Below, in pieces: positions 19,688 through 28,027 of a stretch of DNA of 64,000 nt. The position numbers and the translations under genes are program-made. Numbering within the stretch: the first letter of the stretch is position 1; each line of letters opens with the position of its first letter. The DNA comes from JAFMJV01 sp963800275 (lineage in GTDB: Bacteria; Chloroflexota; Limnocylindria; Limnocylindrales; CSP1-4). The notes beneath the pieces were generated by a model. The model was not told where the DNA came from. It was given only the letters and a program-made list of their open reading frames with translations, and did no database searches. The stretch is from NCBI GenBank assembly GCA_963800275.1, contig CAWDAI010000002.1:1-64000 (forward strand), in the 5' to 3' direction.

Positions 19688-22600
19688 GTGCCCCAGGATC
19701 GCCTCGTCGTTCGCGGTGCCCGCGAACACAACCTCAAGAACATCGACATCGAGCTGCCGCGCGACCGCCTGATCGTCATCACCGGCCTCTCCGGCAGCGG
19801 CAAGTCCAGCCTCGCCTTCGACACCATCTATGCCGAGGGCCAGCGGCGCTACGTGGAGTCGCTCTCCGCCTACGCCCGCCAGTTCCTGGGCCAGATGGAG
19901 AAGCCGGACGTCGACCAGATCGACGGTCTCAGCCCCGCCATCTCCATCGACCAGAAGGGTGCCTCGCGCAACCCGCGCTCGACCGTGGGCACGGTCACGG
20001 AGATCTACGACCACCTGCGCCTGCTCTTCGCGCGGGTAGGTCATCCCCACTGCCCCAAGTGCGGCCGCGAGATCGCGCGCATGAGCGTGCAGCAGATCGC
20101 GGACCGCATCCGCAAGCTGCCAGAGGGCAGTCGCATCCTGGTGCTGGGCCCGCTGATCAAGGACCGCAAGACCGAGGGCGAGCGCGTGTTCGCCGCAGCT
20201 CGACGGCAGGGCTTCGTGCGCGTGCGCGTCGATGGCGAGCTGATGGACCTCGACGACACGGCCTCGCTGGACAAGTACAAGCGCCACTCCATCGAGGTCG
20301 TGGTCGACCGCCTGGTCGTGCGCCATGCCGATGCCGGGGGCGTGCCCTACGGGCCCGACCACCCCGATCCCGACGCTGCCCGCCTGGCCGATTCGGTCGA
20401 GACCGCGCTGCGCCTGGGCGAGGGTGCCATGCTGGTGGCTCCGGCCGACGCGGGCGCCTTCGAGGAGGCCCGCTACAGCGAACGCTACAGCTGCGCCTAT
20501 GACGGCACCACCATCGATGAGCTGGAGCCGCGCTCGTTCTCCTTCAACTCGCCCCACGGCGCCTGCCCCGACTGCACGGGCCTGGGTATCCGCCTCGAGT
20601 TCGCGGTCGATCGGGTCATGCCCGACCGGACCAGGTCGATCCCCGACGGGGCCATGGCGCCCTGGCGCACGGTTCCGACCGAGCTGTCATGGCGGCTCAA
20701 GACGACCAAGGCGGTCATGGCCGCGCACGGCTGGGACTACAAGGCCGCGATCGCCGATCTGCCGGAGGAGGCCCTCGAGTACCTGCTCTACGCGCGTAAG
20801 GGCGAGAAGGTGGAGGTGCGCTACCGCCATGAGCGGGGCGAGAATTCCTACGTGGCCACCTTCGAGGGCGTCATCACCAACCTCGAGCGGCGCTATCGCG
20901 AGACCGAGTCGGACTACATCCGCACCGAGCTCGAGAAGTACATGGTCGAGCGCCCGTGTCCCACCTGTGAGGGCAAGCGGCTGAAGCCCGACGCCCTCGG
21001 CGTGACCATCGACGAGCGCAACATCAGCGACGTCTCCGCCATGTCCGTGAGCGATGCCCTGGCCTGGGTCCGGCGCATGCCGGAGGTGCTCAACGAGCGC
21101 GAGCAGGCCATCGCACGCATGGTCACCAAGGAGATCGGCGCACGTCTCGGCTTCCTCGCCGACGTCGGGCTTGACTACCTGACGGTGGACCGCACCAGCT
21201 CCACGCTCTCGGGTGGGGAGGCCCAGCGCATCCGCCTCGCGACGCAGATCGGCTCCAGCCTGGTGGGCGTGCTCTACATCCTCGACGAGCCCACCATCGG
21301 CCTGCACCAGAAGGACAACGCCAAGCTCATCGCCACGCTGGTGCGTCTCCGCGACATCGGCAACACGCTCATCGTGGTCGAGCACGACGAGGAGACCATC
21401 CGGGTGGCCGACTGGGTCGTGGACATCGGCCCGGCCGCCGGTGAGCACGGCGGCGAGGTCATCGCCAGCGGACCGCTCGAGGCGGTGCTGGCGGAGCAGC
21501 GCTCGGTGACGGGCGCCTTCCTGCGCGGCGAGCGCACGGTGCCGGTGCCGCTGGAACGCCGGGCGGGCAATGGTTCGGCCCTCGTGGTGCGGGGCGCGCG
21601 CGAGCACAACCTCAAGGACCTCGATGTGCGCTTCCCGCTGGGCACCTTCACCGCCGTCACCGGCGTCTCGGGATCGGGCAAATCCACGCTGGTCACCGAT
21701 GTGCTCTACGCGGCCCTGGCCCGCGACGTCAGCGGGGCGCGCGTGGAGCCCGGGGCCCACGACGCGCTCGAGGGCGCGGAAGCGGTGGACAAGATCGTCG
21801 AGATCGACCAGAGCCCCATCGGTCGCACGCCGCGCAGCAATCCGGCCACGTATACCGGGCTCTTCGGCCCCATCCGCGAGCTCTTCGCGGGCGTGCCGGA
21901 GGCGCGCGTCCGTGGCTACGGGCCCGGCCGCTTCAGCTTCAACGTCAAGGGCGGCCGCTGCGAGAACTGCAAGGGCGACGGCATCCTCAAGATCGAGATG
22001 CAGTTCCTGCCGGACGTGTACGTGCCCTGCGAGGTCTGTGGCGGGGCCCGCTACAACCGCGAGGCCCTGGAGATCCACTACCGCGGCCACTCCATCGCGG
22101 ACGTGCTGGGCATGACCACGGAGGAGGCCTTGGAGGTGTTCAGCGCCGTGCCCAAGGTGCGCAACAAGCTCAAGACGCTCGTGGACGTCGGCCTGGGCTA
22201 CATCCGCCTGGGACAGCCGGCGACGACGCTTTCGGGCGGCGAGGCGCAGCGCGTGAAGCTGGCCACCGAGCTGTCGCGGCGGGCCACTGGACGCACCGTC
22301 TACATTCTCGATGAGCCCACCACCGGGCTGCACTTCGCGGATGTGGAGAAGCTCCTGCAGGTGCTCCATCGCCTCGTGGACAGCGGCAACACGGTCATCG
22401 TCATCGAGCACAACCTCGATGTCATCAAGACGGCCGACTGGATCATCGACCTGGGCCCGGAGGGTGGCGCGAAGGGCGGGCGCATCGTGGCCCAGGGCAC
22501 ACCCGAGGAGGTGGCCGACACGCCTGGGTCCGCCACCGGCGAATACCTGGCGCACGCGCTCAGGGGCGAGCCGGTGGTCCCGCTGTACGACGGCGAATTC

Positions 22601-22696
22601 GGTCGCGCCTCGAATGGCCGGAAACGTCGATCGAAGTCGGCCGCGAGGGCTACGGGGACCCGGCGTCCACGCAAGCGCGCCACGCCTGCTGCATGA
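19688..22696 (+). CDS. uvrA: Excinuclease ABC subunit A
   Basis: The DNA-damage sensor ATPase of nucleotide excision repair. Two ABC cassettes are seen, with Walker A motifs GLSGSGKSS at about residue 33 and GVSGSGKST at about 660, each with an LSGGEAQR signature. Zinc-binding cysteine clusters include CPDC, CPTCEGKR, CENCKGDG and CEVCGGARYN. Length (1002 aa) is slightly above typical because of a basic C-terminal tail after the second cassette. The GTG start fits the upstream -10 hexamer. Unlike uvrB, no clear LexA box precedes it. Confidence 0.98.
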   Translation: MPQDRLVVRGAREHNLKNIDIELPRDRLIVITGLSGSGKSSLAFDTIYAEGQRRYVESLSAYARQFLGQMEKPDVDQIDGLSPAISIDQKGASRNPRSTVGTVTEIYDHLRLLFARVGHPHCPKCGREIARMSVQQIADRIRKLPEGSRILVLGPLIKDRKTEGERVFAAARRQGFVRVRVDGELMDLDDTASLDKYKRHSIEVVVDRLVVRHADAGGVPYGPDHPDPDAARLADSVETALRLGEGAMLVAPADAGAFEEARYSERYSCAYDGTTIDELEPRSFSFNSPHGACPDCTGLGIRLEFAVDRVMPDRTRSIPDGAMAPWRTVPTELSWRLKTTKAVMAAHGWDYKAAIADLPEEALEYLLYARKGEKVEVRYRHERGENSYVATFEGVITNLERRYRETESDYIRTELEKYMVERPCPTCEGKRLKPDALGVTIDERNISDVSAMSVSDALAWVRRMPEVLNEREQAIARMVTKEIGARLGFLADVGLDYLTVDRTSSTLSGGEAQRIRLATQIGSSLVGVLYILDEPTIGLHQKDNAKLIATLVRLRDIGNTLIVVEHDEETIRVADWVVDIGPAAGEHGGEVIASGPLEAVLAEQRSVTGAFLRGERTVPVPLERRAGNGSALVVRGAREHNLKDLDVRFPLGTFTAVTGVSGSGKSTLVTDVLYAALARDVSGARVEPGAHDALEGAEAVDKIVEIDQSPIGRTPRSNPATYTGLFGPIRELFAGVPEARVRGYGPGRFSFNVKGGRCENCKGDGILKIEMQFLPDVYVPCEVCGGARYNREALEIHYRGHSIADVLGMTTEEALEVFSAVPKVRNKLKTLVDVGLGYIRLGQPATTLSGGEAQRVKLATELSRRATGRTVYILDEPTTGLHFADVEKLLQVLHRLVDSGNTVIVIEHNLDVIKTADWIIDLGPEGGAKGGRIVAQGTPEEVADTPGSATGEYLAHALRGEPVVPLYDGEFGRASNGRKRRSKSAARATGTRRPRKRATPAA

Positions 22697-22746
22697 TGGG
22701 TGGGCACGTCGGCCCGGTCTGGGCCACCGAACACGAGGAGCACAGC

Positions 22747-23181
22747 ATGAGCACGCGCATGATCACCCTCTCGCGCGTGGTGGACGCACCGCCCAGCCGC
22801 GTCTATCGCGCCTGGTCGGACCCCGAGACGGTGCGCACCTGGCTGGCCTCGGAGGTGGAAGGATCGCTCCTGCCGGGCGCGCGCTCGGCGCTCGTCTTTC
22901 CGCGCCAACGGATCGAGGTGGACGTGTCGGAGGCGGAGCCCAACTTCCGCTTCCGCTTCACCTGGACGCACCCGCTCGAGGGCGGTCTCCCCAGCGAGGT
23001 GACCGTCACCATCAAGCCCACCGGCTATGGCTCCACGGTGACCCTGCAGGATGGTCCCTACGACGTCGCTCACGAGGCGATGATCGATGAGTTCGCCCGC
23101 GCGATCGGCATCTGGGCCACGGCCCTGGTGCAGCTGCAGGCCTCGGTCGACTACTCCGTGGACTTGCGCCGCGAGCGCTGA
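22747..23181 (+). CDS. SRPBCC / AHSA1-type protein
   Basis: A 144 aa START-like fold protein of the activator-of-Hsp90-homologue (AHSA1) group. It shows the usual opening SRVVDAPPSRVYRAWSDPE and an FRFRFTW strand. These proteins bind small hydrophobic ligands or act in stress responses; the ligand is not predictable. The ATG at 22747 has GAGGAG about 6 bases upstream; an upstream in-frame ATG at 22693 overlaps uvrA. Cotranscription with uvrA is possible (50-base gap). Confidence 0.8.
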   Translation: MSTRMITLSRVVDAPPSRVYRAWSDPETVRTWLASEVEGSLLPGARSALVFPRQRIEVDVSEAEPNFRFRFTWTHPLEGGLPSEVTVTIKPTGYGSTVTLQDGPYDVAHEAMIDEFARAIGIWATALVQLQASVDYSVDLRRER

Positions 23182-23214
23182 CTCGCGCGCTATCGTGGCG
23201 GCCTGCCCCGAGCC

Positions 23215-23859
23215 CTAGGCGGCGGCGTCCGCGAGGATGCCCAGGAGCTCGTCGGGGGAGTGGAAGCCGAACCCCTGGTACACGACCTCGCCGGCCGCGT
23301 CGAGCACGATCAGCGGCGTCGACGGCGGTGACAGGATCTGTGGCCCGAAGAGGTCGCGCAGCTCGCGCGACAAGGCCTTGGGCGCCGGGCTGAAGGTCCA
23401 CCCGTATCCGCGCTGGTCGGCGTAGCGAGCCAGGGTCGAGGCATCCTCGCCGGGGTCGACGCCTAGGCTGAGGTAGGTCACGCCCAGGTCAGCGATCTTC
23501 CTGTAGGCCCGCTTCACGTCGTCCTGTTGGGCCTTGCAGTTGCTGCACCAGACGGCCATGGGCTCGATCGCCACCACGCCGCCGGCGAGGCTCGCGAGCG
23601 TGAACGTCTCGCCGGTCGCGGCATCGGTCAGCTCGAGGGCGAGCCAGGGGTCCACGGACTCGGCCAGGGGCGATGGCGCGACCGGCGAGGCGGCGGGGCT
23701 GCTGGGGCTCGCAGCGGTCGCGCTCGGGGCGGCGCTGGCGAGGGCCGTCGGCACCCCGCTGGCGTCGTCCGATGCGGCCGTGGTGCAGGCGGCAAGGACG
23801 AACGGGGCCACGGCGAGGATGGCCATCCAGCGGCCAGCGGGGGAGGGGTTATGGGTCAC
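23215..23859 (-). CDS. TlpA-like thioredoxin-fold lipoprotein
   Basis: An extracytoplasmic thiol-disulfide protein anchored by a lipid. The signal peptide ends in a lipobox, LAAC, with Cys at residue 25. An Ala/Ser/Pro linker follows, then a thioredoxin fold with the redox motif WCSNC at about 104-108 and the cis-Pro region PSTPLIV. Start GTG at 23859-23857 has AGGAGA five bases upstream. It probably supplies reducing or oxidising equivalents to exported proteins. No cytochrome maturation genes are nearby, so the partner is unknown. Confidence 0.85.
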   Translation of the reverse strand: MTHNPSPAGRWMAILAVAPFVLAACTTAASDDASGVPTALASAAPSATAASPSSPAASPVAPSPLAESVDPWLALELTDAATGETFTLASLAGGVVAIEPMAVWCSNCKAQQDDVKRAYRKIADLGVTYLSLGVDPGEDASTLARYADQRGYGWTFSPAPKALSRELRDLFGPQILSPPSTPLIVLDAAGEVVYQGFGFHSPDELLGILADAAA

Positions 23860-23954
23860 GAAGGTCTCCTTGGCATCAGCTGGTGCCGAAGCCTAGGGGC
23901 GCCACGTGACGGCCCGATGTCAGGACGTGTTCCGGCGCCCGCGGTGGTGCTGCC

Positions 23955-24704
23955 TCAACCGGCGACCCAGCCCACCAGGTTCTGCCACATCGTGGCGTAG
24001 CCAGCCCACTCCACGAACGGCGGCGGGCACCAGTGCGGCCCGCAGTCGGAGGTGAAGGCCACGCTCCTGCCCTCGCCGTACTCGCCGGCCACGATGAGCG
24101 GGTCGTCCCCGGCCGCCACCACGAGATCGGCGCCCTCGCGCGCCCGCACCCGGTTGTAGCCGAGCAGCGCCGGCCACGTGGGCGGCAGGCCGGCTACGAT
24201 GGGGTGGTCCAGCTGGCGCACCTTGGGCACGGTGCCCGACGGCGATTCGACGCGGTCGTCGATGGTGAGCAGCGTGACCGGCAGGGCCTCTTCCACCGGC
24301 GTGCCCGACCAGCGCGCCTTGGCCTCGATGCCCTGGAAGGTGAGGTAGCCGCCCACCATCACGAGACCCCCACCAGCGGCCACGTAGTCCCGGATCGCGA
24401 CCAGCCGGTCCGGGCGCGGCACGGAGCGTCCGAACGTCTCGGGGTGCAGCAGCAGGGTATTGCTGCCGATGTCGCTGAGGATCACCGCGGCGTAGCCGGC
24501 CAGCTGGTCAGCCGTGCTGGGGAACTCGGTCGCGGCCACGTGGTTGGGCAGGTAGACGACGTCGTAGCCGCCGGCTTCCAGGGCGGCTCGCAGCGGTCCC
24601 ACGCCCTCCTCGTAGGCGGTCGTGGTGAAGGAGTCGAAGCCCTTCTGATGGATGCTGTGCGTGACCCAGGATTCGCCTGCGATGAGGACCTGCGTTGTGC
24701 TCAT
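23955..24704 (-). CDS. Putative glutamine amidotransferase-like protein (DUF1355 type)
   Basis: A 249 aa protein with a class I glutamine-amidotransferase-like fold. It carries the family-typical segments LIAGESWVTHSIHQKGFDSF, GGLVMVGGYLTFQG and FTSDCGPHW. Members are widespread but lack an assigned reaction, and the usual nucleophile elbow Cys is not obvious. Start ATG 24704 is supported by TACCAT ending 6 bases upstream on the minus strand. The neighbours are a TlpA-like lipoprotein and a helicase, which give no clear hint. Confidence 0.8.
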   Translation of the reverse strand: MSTTQVLIAGESWVTHSIHQKGFDSFTTTAYEEGVGPLRAALEAGGYDVVYLPNHVAATEFPSTADQLAGYAAVILSDIGSNTLLLHPETFGRSVPRPDRLVAIRDYVAAGGGLVMVGGYLTFQGIEAKARWSGTPVEEALPVTLLTIDDRVESPSGTVPKVRQLDHPIVAGLPPTWPALLGYNRVRAREGADLVVAAGDDPLIVAGEYGEGRSVAFTSDCGPHWCPPPFVEWAGYATMWQNLVGWVAG

Positions 24705-24710
24705 CGGACG

Positions 24711-24716
24711 ATGGTA
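24711..24716 (-). promoter_or_regulatory. -10 element, leaderless promoter of the amidotransferase-like gene
   Basis: TACCAT on the minus strand, ending 6 bases before the ATG. Confidence 0.45.
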
Positions 24717-24834
24717 GGAGCGTGCGCCGCCCGGCACAAGCCAAGTCCCGCCAGTCACAAGCCACGGTTCGCCTCTCGCAGGCGGGGCCTTCTTCGCCCC
24801 TGGTACGGAAGATGCCGAGGTGGGCATCCTCGGG

Positions 24835-26436
24835 TCAGCTCGCAGCGGCGCCGTTGAGCTCCCACGGGTCGAAGGCCTCCAGCAGGAAGGTGGAAGGGGC
24901 CCCGGGGTCGTAGACGATCGTCAGCGTCCGGCGGGCCCGTGTCCAGGCCACGTACGCCAGCCGCCGCTCTTCCTCGAGCACTCTCGCGGGATCGTCCGCT
25001 TCGCGCAGCGCTCGACCCGCGGGGAAGACACCGGCATCGTGGCCGACGCAGGCGACGTGATCCCATTCGAGGCCCTTGGTGCCATGGGCCGTCGCCAGCG
25101 TGAGCAGGGCGTCCTCTCGGCGAAGCCGGGCACGAGCCTCGCGGCGATCGGCGACCGCGTCTCGCAGCCGCTCCACGGTGGGTGCGCCGGCGGCCCAGCC
25201 CAGCAGCGTCGCGGTCTGCTCGGCGGACAGCCGGGCCGCCCTCGCCGCGTCGCCAGCCGCCAGCAGTGGCGGTCGTTCCGCATCCAGGGTCCCGAGCACG
25301 GCGAGCAGCGCCTCGTCCTCGAGCAGGAGGCCGTCGTCGACCGCGTGATAGGCGAGGCCGAGCTCCAACGCCGCCGCGGCGTAGGGCACCAGCTCGCGGT
25401 TGGTGCGCGCCAGCACGGCGTGCCGCTCAGCCGGCGGTTCGGCGGCCCAGGCCCGCAGGAGCAGGCGTGCTCGCGCGACCTCATCGCCGGTGTCCGCCAG
25501 TAGCCGGACCTCGCCCGCGTTGCGCGGCGAGGCGGCGATGATCTTGTCGAAGCGTTCGCGATTGTGCTCCACCAGCCGCGCCGCCCGCCGTACGATCTCC
25601 GGCGCGCAGCGGTGGTTGGTCTGGAGATCCACGCGTCGCAGCCCGGGTAGTCGAGCTGCCAGTCCCAGCACGCGGCGCACGTCGGCCAGGCGCCAGGCGT
25701 AGATCGTCTGATCGTCGTCGCCCACGAGGAAGATGTCACGCCGCTCACCGGCCAGCAGCAGGGCGAGCTCGAGCTGGCTGCGATCGAGGTCCTGCGCTTC
25801 ATCCACGAAGAGCACCGCTGTTCGTCCCCGCCAGCGATCGAGCAGCGCCTGGTCCGCCCGCAGTGTGGGCCCCGCCAGCGCGACGAGGTCGTCGAGGTCG
25901 ATCGAACCGATCGTGCGCAGGTGCTCCTGATAGGCGGCGAAGGCGGCGTGCGTCTCCACCTCGTCAGCGGGCGGTCCGCGCTCGGGGTCGAGCTTGAGAC
26001 GGGTGAAGGCGTCGTCGAGGCGCCGCTGCTGCGCCGGCGGTAGGGGACCACCAGCCAGCTCCGCGAGCACCTCGCCGCGCTCCACGATCCGCGTCACATC
26101 CACGTCGGCGTCCGCGAGGATCTCGCGACCCAGGGCGTGGAACGTGCGCACGCGCACGGCGCCGGCTTCGTGCCCCAGCTCGACCAGCGCGGCGTCAGCA
26201 CGCACCTGCAGCTCATCGGCGGCGGCGCGGTTGAAGGTCAGCGCGCAGATCGAGCCGGGATCGGCACCGCCGGCCACCCGCCAGGCCAGCCGGGCCACGA
26301 CCGTGGTGGTCTTGCCGGAGCCCGCCGGGGCGACGCACAGCACCGGTCCGGCCGGCGCCGTCGCCGCAGCGCGCTGGTCATCTGCCAGCGAGGCCAGGCG
26401 TCGTTCCAAGGCATCCGTAGGCGTGTGCGTTGCCAT
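24835..26436 (-). CDS. Compact UvrD/PcrA-like superfamily 1 helicase
   Basis: An ATP-dependent DNA helicase of SF1A. Motif I is APAGSGKTT (residues 36-44), motif II is DEAQD, QTIYAWR corresponds to motif III, TNHRC to motif IV and VAWTRAR to motif VI. It is 533 aa, against about 700 for typical UvrD or PcrA. The middle 2B domain is reduced and there is no C-terminal Tudor-like tail. It may remove the damaged oligonucleotide in excision repair, given uvrB, uvrA and uvrC nearby, but that is inference. The start ATG has GGGAGC directly upstream. Confidence 0.88.
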   Translation of the reverse strand: MATHTPTDALERRLASLADDQRAAATAPAGPVLCVAPAGSGKTTTVVARLAWRVAGGADPGSICALTFNRAAADELQVRADAALVELGHEAGAVRVRTFHALGREILADADVDVTRIVERGEVLAELAGGPLPPAQQRRLDDAFTRLKLDPERGPPADEVETHAAFAAYQEHLRTIGSIDLDDLVALAGPTLRADQALLDRWRGRTAVLFVDEAQDLDRSQLELALLLAGERRDIFLVGDDDQTIYAWRLADVRRVLGLAARLPGLRRVDLQTNHRCAPEIVRRAARLVEHNRERFDKIIAASPRNAGEVRLLADTGDEVARARLLLRAWAAEPPAERHAVLARTNRELVPYAAAALELGLAYHAVDDGLLLEDEALLAVLGTLDAERPPLLAAGDAARAARLSAEQTATLLGWAAGAPTVERLRDAVADRREARARLRREDALLTLATAHGTKGLEWDHVACVGHDAGVFPAGRALREADDPARVLEEERRLAYVAWTRARRTLTIVYDPGAPSTFLLEAFDPWELNGAAAS

Positions 26437-26725
26437 GCTCCCGATGCTCGTCCCTGCGGGTCACCGCCGACGCATCCGACGCTCCACTCATCCTTGTCCC
26501 GCCCTTCTTCGGGAGTTGACCGGGGCACACGACCGGGTCCACGCAGACGAGCCGGGTGGCGGTCGCATACCGCTGACCGACGAAGGACCCACCCGCTCCG
26601 CATCGCAAGGCGAGGTTCCCCACACCGGGGGCCTGCCGTTCGGCCCAGCCAGAAGTACGCGGCGCCTGACCTTCGTCGGCGGGGTGTCGGTATCGGCGGT
26701 CGATGTCAGCGGCGGCAGGTCAGCC
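26437..26725. other. Intergenic, no gene seen
   Basis: About 290 bases between two divergent units. There is no convincing coding frame or RNA structure. Confidence 0.4.
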
Positions 26726-26737
26726 TACGCTCGTGAC

Positions 26738-27360
26738 ATGCACCACGCGCATCCGCGCCCTGCTCCTCGCGACGATGACCTTCGTGTTCGCGGTGCTGCT
26801 CAGCCTTCCCGGCGCTGGCCTCGGCCCAGTCGGACGCACCGGCCATCTCCATGCTGACCGACGTCGGCTGCCCCGGGTGCGCCGGTGGAGATCAGCGGCT
26901 CCGGATATCCCACGCGACATGACCGTGGCCCTGCGCCTGCTGACCGACGCAGGCACCGAGACGCTGGACGTGGCGGTCACCGGCGGGGACGGCAGCCTTC
27001 ACTCGTACGCTGACCCTGCCGGCCGCGAATCGCCCCCGGAGCCTGGCAGCTGCAGGCTCGCGCGGCCTCGGGCCAGACCGCCAGCTACGGCTTCGACTCC
27101 AGTGCTCCCGTGGTGGCGCCGGGCATGGCCGGTGGGTCCACCGCCGGCGCGAGCTCGCGTGGGAACGCGCCCGGCGACATCCTGGTGATGCTCGTGGCGG
27201 GCGTGATCCTGGGCCTGCTGGCCATCGCCGGCCTCTATCTCTGGCAGCTCTACCAGGGTGCTCCCGCGCAGCCGGGCATGGGTGCCGCCAGCGACCTTAT
27301 CTGGGATACCCATCCCGACGAGGGTGCTCCCTTGCTGACCGCTGACGAGGCACCTTTCTG
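26738..27360 (+). pseudogene. Exported Ig-like-domain membrane-anchored protein, multiply frameshifted
   Basis: Fragments in all three frames join into one sensible protein. These are a signal peptide (RALLLATMTFVFAVLLSL then ALASAQ), an Ig/IPT-like domain (PGAPVEISGSGYP, DMTVALRLLTDAGTETLDV, FTRTLTLPA, GAWQLQARAASGQ), a Gly/Ser linker and one C-terminal membrane helix (ILVMLVAGVILGLLAIAGLY). At least five single-base shifts within about 500 bases are needed. TACGCT at 26726-26731 ends 6 bases before ATG 26738, a leaderless start like those of intact genes here. The gene was therefore probably functional once. A truncated transposase abuts its 3' end. Confidence 0.65.
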
Positions 27361-27960
27361 GAAGCATGCTGGGCACGCGCAAGGGACACAGGCGGACGAG
27401 ATCAGCCGGTCGGCGAGGACGCCGCTCTCGTGCTGGGCCAGCAGCCAGCCGGGCACGTAGCGACTGAAGACATCGAGCAGCACGTAGAGGGCGTAGGTGG
27501 TCCACTTCACCGGGCCCTTCAACTTCGTGATGTCCCAGCTCCAGAGCTGGTTCGGCCCGGTCGCGAGGAGTTCGGGCTTGACGTAGGCGGGATGGCGCAG
27601 CTGGGCTCGCCGTTCCCGGCTCTGGCCCTGGGCGGCGAGGATCCGGTACATCGTGCGCTCCGAGGCGAGGTAGGTACCCTCGTCGAGCAGCGTGGCATAG
27701 ACCTGGGCCGGTGAGTCGTCGACGAAGCGCTCGCTGTGGAGCTGCTCGAGCACCGCGGCCCGCTCCTGCTCGGAGAGGGCCAGGACCGGCCTCGGGCGTC
27801 GCCGTCGCTCGGATCCCAGCTTGGGGCTGCGGTGCCGGTAGGCCGTGGCACGGCTGACCGCCAGGGCCCGGCAGGCCGGGGCCAGGCCGATCTCGGGTGC
27901 GACCGCGAGGGAGCGAGGTGGTCGAGGCGGTCGAGGACGACGACCCCGAGCCCGTGAAGG
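27360..27960 (-). pseudogene. Truncated IS3-family transposase (OrfB, integrase core)
   Basis: The minus strand encodes the OrfB HTH-like start (IGLAPACRALAVSRATAYRH) and then the linker LHSERFVDDSPAQVYATLLD. Next comes the first half of the integrase core, with the first catalytic Asp in LWSWDITKLKGP and LDVFSRYVPGW. The later Asp and Glu of the DDE triad are missing: the reading runs into unrelated sequence after about 27400. No OrfA or terminal repeats were recognised. It is a dead remnant next to a decayed gene. Confidence 0.75.
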
Positions 27961-28015
27961 CGCCGGAGCGACGGACGAAGCAAGGGGCCCCGGCGTCGGC
28001 CTGAGCGACCCGCGC

Positions 28016-28021
28016 TAGCAT
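28016..28021 (+). promoter_or_regulatory. -10 element, leaderless uvrC promoter
   Basis: TAGCAT ends 6 bases before the uvrC GTG at 28028. Confidence 0.45.
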
Positions 28022-28027
28022 CGGGGG

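Noticed and set aside
20687..22555. 622-codon minus-strand open frame inside uvrA
   Set aside because: Antisense shadow of uvrA.
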